From Clostridiales bacterium (GTDB lineage: Bacteria; Bacillota; Clostridia; Saccharofermentanales; Saccharofermentanaceae): a stretch of DNA of 39,758 bases. How positions within the stretch are numbered: position 1 is the first letter of the stretch; every line of letters starts with the position of its first letter. This document shows positions 34,069 through 39,758 of this stretch, piece after piece. The position numbers and the translations under genes were made by a program. Below the pieces are notes generated by a model. The model did not search any database and was not told the DNA's origin. It saw only the letters and a list, made by a program, of their open reading frames with translations. The DNA is taken from assembly GCA_017511005.1 (NCBI GenBank), contig JAFWLP010000080.1:1-39758 (forward strand). The letters are read 5' to 3'.

Positions 34069-36756
34069 ATGAGACAATTTACTTCAAAAGAACTTAGAAA
34101 GACCTGGAAGGATTTTTATATAGAGAGAGGACATGTTGACGTAGGTGCCGTTTCACTGGTATCTGACGGTTCAACAGGCGTATTATTCAATGTTGCGGGA
34201 ATGCAGCCTCTGATGCCCTATCTTCTCGGCGAGAAGCACCCTCTGGGAACAAGGCTTTGCAATGTTCAGGGTTGTGTCCGTACGAATGATATCGATTCGG
34301 TAGGTGACAGGAGCCACGTCACATTCTTCGAGATGATGGGCAGCTGGAGCCTTGGTGACTACTTCAAGGAAGAAAGATGCAAGTGGAGTTATGAACTCCT
34401 TACCGGTGTTTTCGGTTTTGACAGGGATCACCTTGCCGCTACGGTCTTTGCAGGCGATGAGAATGCTCCCAGAGACGAGGAAGGCGCACAGTTCAGGATC
34501 GCTTCCGGATTCAAGCCCGAGAATATCTACTATCTCGGCGCAGACGATAACTGGTGGGGCCTGGAGTACGGTCCCTGCGGTCCGGACAGCGAGATGTTCT
34601 ATATTGCTGACGTACCTGACTGCGGCCCTGACTGCGGTCCGGGATGCTCCTGCGGCAAGTATACGGAGATCGGCAACGATGTTTTCATGCAGTATGAGAA
34701 GCATCAGGACGGTCACCTCACACCGCTCAAGCAGAAGAACGTTGATACGGGCTGGGGCTTGGAGAGGATCCTCGCTTTCCTTAACGGCACAAAGGACGTT
34801 TATAAGACAGACCTTTTCACTGACGCAATTGCTTTTATTGAGAGCGCATCCGGTGTCAAGTACGATTCCGATGAGAAACTCACAAAGTCAATGCGAGTGC
34901 TCGCAGACCATATCCGTACGAGCGTAATGCTCATAGGAGATGCCGCAAAGCTCGTTCCTTCAAATGCAGGCGCAGGCTATGTATTAAGACGTCTCATCAG
35001 ACGCGCAGTAAGACATGCAAGAACTTTGGGCCTTTCCACAGAGCAGATCTTAGGTCTTGCAAAGATCTATATCGACAGTGTTTACGATGACAGCTACCCG
35101 CTTCTCGCGAAGAACCGTGAGTTTATCCTTAACGAGCTCGACAAGGAGATCGCAAGATTCGAGAGCACTCTCGAGAACGGTATCAAGGAATTCAAGAAGA
35201 TCCTTGATGACAAGAAGGCAGCAGGCTCTTCCGAGATCGACGGCGATTCCGCATTCTATCTTTACGATACATTCGGATTCCCGATCGAGCTCACAGTAGA
35301 GATGGCTTCCGAAGAAGGCCTTAAGGTCGATGAGGAAGGATTCAAGGCTGCAATGGAAAAGCAGAAGGAAACAGCAAGAGCAGCTACCAAGGCTAAGGGT
35401 GATCTCGCGCTTTCCGTAAATGAGATCCCTGATGAAGTTGCAAAGGATTCCAATGCTACAGAATACGACGGTTACGATAACCTCAAGTGTGATGCAAAGG
35501 TCATCTACATCCTGAAGTCTGATGAAGACGGCGTTAAGGTCGTTGACAGCGCTTCCGAAGGTGATGACATCATCGTTGTTACAGACAAGACAGTTCTCTA
35601 CGCTACGATGGGTGGTCAGATCCACGACGAAGGTAAGATCTCCACAGCAGGTTTTGAGGCTGAGGTTATTTCTGTAGATAAGGATGCTGCAGGCAAGTAT
35701 CTCCATACTCTTAAGGTTGTTAAGGGTTCTGTTTCCACAGGCGAGACAGTCAGCATCGAAGTTGATAAGAAGAACAGACTTGCGATCGCAAGGAACCATA
35801 CGGCTACACACATCCTGCTTTCAGCTCTCCAGAAGGTCTTAGGCGACCATGTTGAGCAGGCTGGTTCTTATGTTGGCAATGACCGCTTAAGATTCGACTT
35901 CAACAACTCCCAGGCAATGACAGCCGAAGAGATCGCTAAGGTTGAAGAAATGGTCAATGATGTTGTCCTTCAGGCACTTCCTGTTGAGACAAAGGTCCTT
36001 GCCATCGAGGACGCTAAGAAGCTCGGCGCTACGGCAATCTTCGGCGAGAAGTACGGAGAGGTCGTAAGAGTCGTTGCAGTTGGCGGATTTGAAGCTCCGT
36101 TCGATCTTGAGTTCTGCGGTGGTACACACCTTACAAACAGCGCTCAGATCGGCCAGTTCAGGATCGTTTCCGAGTCCGGTATCGCAGCAGGTATCAGAAG
36201 GATCGAAGCTGTTACAGGCGAGAGATGTTATGAGATGAATAAGGCAGACAGGAACCTCATCGATGAGGCAGCCGCTGCACTTAAGACCCCTAAGGATAAG
36301 ATCGTGGAGAGGATCGATGCTCTCCACGCAGAAGTTAAATCTCTCGAGAAGGAACTCGCTGAGATCGAGAAGGCCAAGGCAGGTTCATTCGCTGACAGCG
36401 CAGTATCAGGCGCTAAGGATATCGGCGGCGTTAAGGCAGTCATCGCAGCATGTGATGCAGCTGACGCAGCAGCTTTGAGAGATACAGCAGATAAGATCAG
36501 AGATAAGCTCGAGTGCGGTGTTGTATTCCTCGCAGCAAACGGCGGCGACAAGCTCCTTTTCACGGCTATGGCTACAAAGTCAGCCAACGAGAAGGGCGCT
36601 CACTGCGGAAACATCATCAAGGAAGCAGCTAAGGTTGCTGGCGGTGGCGGCGGCGGACGTCCCGACATGGCTCAGGCAGGCGGTAAGGATGTAAGCAAGC
36701 TTGCTGATGCTCTCGCTAAGGCAGAGGAAGTTCTGGCTTCACAGGTTAACGCATAA
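34069..36756 (+). CDS. alaS: Alanyl-tRNA synthetase, cysteine-rich insertion variant
   Basis: An 895-residue full-length AlaS: class II catalytic core, editing domain and C-Ala. Motif 1/2 regions read VLFNVAGMQPLMPYLLGEKHPLG and RSHVTFFEMMGSWSLGDYFK. The pattern GMQPLMPYLLG/VQGCVRTNDID differs from the common GMNQFK/QKCIRAGGKHNDL type and recalls the variant AlaS of several uncultured lineages. An insertion of PDCGPDCGPGCSCG near 185-200 could bind a metal. Editing motifs HTATHILLSAL and CGGTHLTNS are present, and the C-terminus ends with GGGGGGRPDMAQAGG. AGGAG precedes ATG 34069. It is the first gene of the operon with HIT and trmB. Confidence 0.96.
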   Translation: MRQFTSKELRKTWKDFYIERGHVDVGAVSLVSDGSTGVLFNVAGMQPLMPYLLGEKHPLGTRLCNVQGCVRTNDIDSVGDRSHVTFFEMMGSWSLGDYFKEERCKWSYELLTGVFGFDRDHLAATVFAGDENAPRDEEGAQFRIASGFKPENIYYLGADDNWWGLEYGPCGPDSEMFYIADVPDCGPDCGPGCSCGKYTEIGNDVFMQYEKHQDGHLTPLKQKNVDTGWGLERILAFLNGTKDVYKTDLFTDAIAFIESASGVKYDSDEKLTKSMRVLADHIRTSVMLIGDAAKLVPSNAGAGYVLRRLIRRAVRHARTLGLSTEQILGLAKIYIDSVYDDSYPLLAKNREFILNELDKEIARFESTLENGIKEFKKILDDKKAAGSSEIDGDSAFYLYDTFGFPIELTVEMASEEGLKVDEEGFKAAMEKQKETARAATKAKGDLALSVNEIPDEVAKDSNATEYDGYDNLKCDAKVIYILKSDEDGVKVVDSASEGDDIIVVTDKTVLYATMGGQIHDEGKISTAGFEAEVISVDKDAAGKYLHTLKVVKGSVSTGETVSIEVDKKNRLAIARNHTATHILLSALQKVLGDHVEQAGSYVGNDRLRFDFNNSQAMTAEEIAKVEEMVNDVVLQALPVETKVLAIEDAKKLGATAIFGEKYGEVVRVVAVGGFEAPFDLEFCGGTHLTNSAQIGQFRIVSESGIAAGIRRIEAVTGERCYEMNKADRNLIDEAAAALKTPKDKIVERIDALHAEVKSLEKELAEIEKAKAGSFADSAVSGAKDIGGVKAVIAACDAADAAALRDTADKIRDKLECGVVFLAANGGDKLLFTAMATKSANEKGAHCGNIIKEAAKVAGGGGGGRPDMAQAGGKDVSKLADALAKAEEVLASQVNA

Positions 36757-36768
36757 AGGAGAAAGACC

Positions 36769-37110
36769 ATGTGCATTTTTTGCGATATAGTTGAGGGCAA
36801 GATCCCTTCAAAGAAAGTATATGAGAACGATTATGTTTTTTGCTTCGACGATATTAATCCCGTTGCACCTGTTCATGTTCTTGTTGTTCCCAAAAAGCAT
36901 TTCGACAACATCAACGAACTTGCAAACAGTCCTGAGGGCGCGCTCTATTCAGCCGAGATCACAAAGGCTGTTGCTGAAGTAGCAAAGATCAAGGGCGTAA
37001 ACGGCGCTTTCAGAACGATCAATAACTGCGGTGAAGGTGCAGGCCAGACCGTTATGCACGTTCACTTCCACGTTATTGCCGGTGCAGATCTTACGGAGAA
37101 GCTTATCTGA
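36769..37110 (+). CDS. HIT-family (HinT-like) nucleotide-binding protein
   Basis: A 113-residue histidine triad protein, probably a purine nucleoside phosphoramidase. The N-terminus MCIFCDIVEGKIPSKKVYE with Cys2/Cys5 is typical of bacterial HinT. The triad lies in MHVHFHVIAG (His97, His99, His101). HinT proteins hydrolyse aminoacyl-adenylates released by tRNA synthetases, which fits the location 12 bp after alaS. AGGAGA stands before ATG 36769. The downstream trmB start is 4 bp after its stop. Confidence 0.95.
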   Translation: MCIFCDIVEGKIPSKKVYENDYVFCFDDINPVAPVHVLVVPKKHFDNINELANSPEGALYSAEITKAVAEVAKIKGVNGAFRTINNCGEGAGQTVMHVHFHVIAGADLTEKLI

Positions 37111-37114
37111 TCCT

Positions 37115-37768
37115 ATGGCTAGAATGAGAACCAAGCGCAATATCCCTGCGCGCATGGAAAAATGCCATGAGCGCTGGTTTGATGCGCCCATGCTAAACCG
37201 CGGAAGGTGGAGAGAAGCCTGCGGTTTTGATGAGGATATCCCTTTATGGCTCGAGATTGGCTGCGGCAAGGGCAAGTTCTGCACCGAGATGGCATTAAGA
37301 CATCCGGAAGTTCTCTACATAGCGATGGAAAGAGATGCTTCCGTCACTCTGGCGGCGATCGAGAAGGCTCATGAACTTGAGATCCCGAACCTGTTTTTTA
37401 TCAGAGGCGATGCGGGTATCATTGAGAATTATTTCGCGGAAGATGAGGTCAACAGGATATTTCTGAATTTCTCGGATCCGTGGACCAGGCAGAACAAACC
37501 GAAAAGACGTCTTACGTACAGGGATTTCCTTGCAAAGTACAAGGTCATGATGAGAGACGGCGGAGCCATCGAATTCAAGACGGATAATGATGACCTTTTC
37601 GACTTTTCGCTAGGAGAATTTAAGGAGACGGGATTCACTCTTACGGATGAGACAAGAGATCTTCATAACAGTGAGTGGGACAAAGATAATATCCGTACGG
37701 AATTCGAGCAGAAGTTTGCCGATCAGGGCATCACGATAAAAAGAGTGGTAGCGGTAATGAATCCATAA
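37115..37768 (+). CDS. trmB: tRNA (guanine-N7-)-methyltransferase
   Basis: A 217-residue class I SAM methyltransferase that makes m7G46 in tRNA. The SAM loop is LEIGCGKGKFCTEMA, and the TrmB signature NFSDPWTRQNKPKRRLTYRDFL (usually FPDPWPKkrHxKRRL) is recognisable though slightly varied. FKTDNDDLF is the usual C-terminal substrate motif. Start options are ATG 37115, which makes a normal MARMRTKRNIPARM N-terminus, and ATG 37124; an upstream in-frame extension over the HIT gene is rejected. Co-transcribed with alaS and HIT, and ends in a terminator. Confidence 0.95.
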   Translation: MARMRTKRNIPARMEKCHERWFDAPMLNRGRWREACGFDEDIPLWLEIGCGKGKFCTEMALRHPEVLYIAMERDASVTLAAIEKAHELEIPNLFFIRGDAGIIENYFAEDEVNRIFLNFSDPWTRQNKPKRRLTYRDFLAKYKVMMRDGGAIEFKTDNDDLFDFSLGEFKETGFTLTDETRDLHNSEWDKDNIRTEFEQKFADQGITIKRVVAVMNP

Positions 37769-37795
37769 AAAAGCTGATCGGAAGATCAGCTTTTT
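37768..37795. terminator. Bidirectional intrinsic terminator between trmB and the GT-C-like gene
   Basis: AAAAAGCTGATC (37768-37779) and GATCAGCTTTTT (37784-37795) form a perfect 12-bp stem with a GGAA loop. Both strands have a T-tract, so it can stop trmB transcription and transcription from the convergent gene (its stop is at 37822). Confidence 0.93.
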
Positions 37796-37821
37796 CGCTT
37801 TTTTATGCAGTGTTTTGAAGT

Positions 37822-39333
37822 TTATTTCCTCACAAAGAGCATGATGTCATCTGTGTCGTAAACTGCCTCGAAGTCGTCATCGTGCATGAGCGATGAGCAA
37901 AGATAAGTATCAAGAGACTTGGAAACGACCAGATAGTTGAATTGATATTTGTCTACGAAATTCCTGTAATAGTATCCACCGTTAAGCATCAGCAGATATT
38001 CATTGAAATAGTCGTATTCTTTGTTGTTGCTTTCCAGGAACAGTTCTGCTCTTCCGTCAATATACGGATGGTAACCGAAGAACTCGAAATACTGGCCGTC
38101 GTTGAAATTGGCATAGAGGTACACGGGTTCTTCGGATTCGTTCAGTATGCCGACGATATCATACAATTTTGAATAATGAGCCGTGTTCTTCATCTTGATG
38201 TCGCTTGTTGTCAGGAATCTTCCCTCACACATCAGTACCACGGCGCAGCAGAGAAAGATGATGATCAATACTTTTATGCGCTTTGTGATTATCTTTTTCA
38301 GTTTCTCAAGGATCACTGTATTATCAAAGTCTTTTATCAGATAAGTAAAAGCCGGTACGCCGAAGAGCATGCCGTAAGGGATTCCTTTTATCTGCATCAT
38401 TCCGAGCAGTACCGTTCCTGTGAAGAGCAGAAAGTAACGTACGGCAAAAGCTTTTTTCCTGATGAAGAATATGATGAGGAATACAACAGCCAGCACGGCG
38501 AAAAAGGTCTTTCCCTCTGCTACTCCGATATTTGTCGGTTTCATCTCCGCGATAACGTTGAAATTGTCCTTGCCGTATGATTTGGTCAGATAGATCATGT
38601 TGTCGAACCCATATGGATTAAGCAGACCCACAACGATGCAGACGATAAAAATGGCCAGTATCATTATGAGATCTCCGGTGGCATCGTGATTGACCGATTT
38701 TGTGTGAAGCGGAACCGCCGAGATGATATACGGCAGCATAATCACGAGGAGCATCGGCCACATGGCGGCATGAAGATTGATCAGCAGCAGGGAGAGTGCG
38801 GGAATTCCGATGAGATATTTGACCTTGTTGGTCTGAACGTATTTCTCGAGCATGCAGACCTCGGCCAGCAGGATCACGTATGTGAATATCTGCGGTCTGG
38901 TAACCATGAACGGATCAAATATCAATATATTGATCAGAGCCGCGAACGAGGCGGATATTATCTCGTTTTTGGTTATCAATGAGATCAGGCGGTATGTCAG
39001 GAACAGCATGAGCACATTTATCGCGTATAGAATGATCAGCGGTCCGAATTCCCTTAGGAAATTATAGCTGGAATAGAAGATCACGGAACTGAGCCACTGC
39101 TGGGCAACGATCTTCATCGATGAGTGCATTGACAGCATGTCGGTATAGGGAAAACCGTGCTTGACTATATAATCGCCCGTAGAATACAGAAAGAAAAAGT
39201 CGTTATCCAGTGAACGGACCTGAAAGATCGAGATGACGACAGGCAGCGCGAGGATAAGGAACTTACACCATTTGGGCATTTTTTTTGAATTGAGCGGTTT
39301 ACTGCTTTGATTAATGCTTTGAGACTCTGTCAT
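37822..39333 (-). CDS. GT-C-like polytopic membrane protein
   Basis: A 503-residue protein with about ten transmembrane helices and a C-terminal soluble tail. The first external loop, with DNDFFFLYSTGDYIVKHGFPYTD and AQQWLSSVIFY, follows the pattern of GT-C glycosyltransferase-like families (acidic residues, then D...W before helix 2). The C-terminus has YIDGRAELFL and FDKYQFNYLVVSKSL. The sugar and acceptor are unknown. ATG 39333 is preceded by GGAG at 8 nt; an in-frame TTG 6 bp upstream leaves too little spacing. It lies next to the gap gene but on the other strand. The GT-C call is moderate. Confidence 0.75.
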   Translation of the reverse strand: MTESQSINQSSKPLNSKKMPKWCKFLILALPVVISIFQVRSLDNDFFFLYSTGDYIVKHGFPYTDMLSMHSSMKIVAQQWLSSVIFYSSYNFLREFGPLIILYAINVLMLFLTYRLISLITKNEIISASFAALINILIFDPFMVTRPQIFTYVILLAEVCMLEKYVQTNKVKYLIGIPALSLLLINLHAAMWPMLLVIMLPYIISAVPLHTKSVNHDATGDLIMILAIFIVCIVVGLLNPYGFDNMIYLTKSYGKDNFNVIAEMKPTNIGVAEGKTFFAVLAVVFLIIFFIRKKAFAVRYFLLFTGTVLLGMMQIKGIPYGMLFGVPAFTYLIKDFDNTVILEKLKKIITKRIKVLIIIFLCCAVVLMCEGRFLTTSDIKMKNTAHYSKLYDIVGILNESEEPVYLYANFNDGQYFEFFGYHPYIDGRAELFLESNNKEYDYFNEYLLMLNGGYYYRNFVDKYQFNYLVVSKSLDTYLCSSLMHDDDFEAVYDTDDIMLFVRK

Positions 39334-39362
39334 GATCAATGCTCCATTCGATTGATTAGATA

Positions 39363-39371
39363 ATTATAACA
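39363..39371 (-). promoter_or_regulatory. Extended -10 promoter for the GT-C-like gene
   Basis: On the minus strand TGTTATAAT (TG, one base, TATAAT) lies about 30 nt before the ATG at 39333. The -35 region is poor, as expected with an extended -10. Confidence 0.55.
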
Positions 39372-39522
39372 TGTATCGTATATGTTTAATGATCTTTGAC
39401 CTGATCCCGGACGGAAGAAAAGGCGGGGTGCCGGTGTAAATCTGTCTGCCGGAAACGAAGCAAAAATCGTTTGAGGAAAAAAAGGGGCAATCTGCCTTCT
39501 TTTTATTAAAATTTACAATATT

Positions 39523-39552
39523 ATGACAATTATTCTGTGGAAAACATATTAT
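39523..39552 (+). promoter_or_regulatory. Promoter of gap
   Basis: ATGACA (39523-39528) and TATTAT (39547-39552) are separated by 18 bp, giving a leader of about 80 nt before ATG 39641. No operator palindrome such as a CggR site was recognised. Confidence 0.6.
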
Positions 39553-39628
39553 CAGTGGAGTAGAATTCTTACGGTGCAGATCAAAGAGCACTGTTTTAAG
39601 TTTAATAATCCCGGTCAAGGGAATTTAG

Positions 39629-39758
<130 letters not shown>

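Noticed and set aside
35050-35811. A 253-codon minus-strand frame within alaS
   Set aside because: Antisense shadow created by codon bias; no recognisable domain or ribosome binding site.
39364-39618. Minus-strand open frame of 84 codons between the GT-C-like gene and gap
   Set aside because: No Shine-Dalgarno, composition typical of non-coding DNA, and it covers promoter elements of both neighbours.

Overview
The window looks like chromosomal DNA of a Gram-positive anaerobe of the Bacillota, most likely class Clostridia. GC content is moderate (mid to high 40s by eye). Shine-Dalgarno sites are strong and purine-rich, genes are tightly packed, and GTG and TTG starts occur. The gene families fit as well: LL-diaminopimelate aminotransferase, an AGXT-type class V aminotransferase beside serA, a QueT-type ECF component, a WYL regulator, DUF1015, and Lipo-box lipoproteins. 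I cannot place it below class. There is no phage, IS element, CRISPR array, rRNA or tRNA.

Layout. (1) 1-5852 (+): a hairpin terminator or attenuator, carA, a carB-dapF gene fusion and a HAD phosphatase. A convergent EamA transporter (-) overlaps the HAD gene by 25 bp. (2) 6901-9990 (+): Gfo/Idh/MocA oxidoreductase, QueT-like transporter, RsmC-like methyltransferase and a CmpB-type membrane protein, probably one transcript. (3) 9998-11932 (+): promoter, Mrp/Nbp35 Fe-S scaffold ATPase, a thioredoxin-fold-like lipoprotein and a divergent IspF. (4) 15447-11939 (-): dapL, radA, ispD. (5) 15654-23021 (+): a degenerate adenylate-forming enzyme, a DUF885 lipoprotein metallopeptidase, and a 1118-residue membrane protein combining a PP2C-like pseudo-phosphatase domain with an extracellular LysM-like domain. 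(6) 23188-27601 (+): phosphoserine-type aminotransferase, serA, a GH32-like protein and a compact RluA-like pseudouridine synthase. (7) 32682-27612 (-): DUF1015, FAD oxidoreductase and DUF2298 membrane protein, with overlapping starts and stops. A WYL regulator is transcribed divergently. (8) 34069-37768 (+): alaS, HIT protein, trmB. (9) 39333-37822 (-): a GT-C-like polytopic membrane protein. (10) 39641 onward (+): the start of gap (GAPDH).

Most of the window is housekeeping: pyrimidine/arginine precursor synthesis (carAB), DAP/lysine and peptidoglycan precursors (dapL, dapF), MEP isoprenoid synthesis (ispD, ispF), serine synthesis, translation and repair. The unusual parts are the CarB-DapF fusion, the pseudo-PP2C/TM/LysM-like protein, and several members of enzyme families that lack key residues: the GH32 nucleophile, the ANL P-loop and A10 lysine, the IspF loop, and the thioredoxin CxxC. 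The DUF1015-oxidoreductase-DUF2298 operon is also unusual. Assignments rest on reading motifs by eye; no database search was possible.
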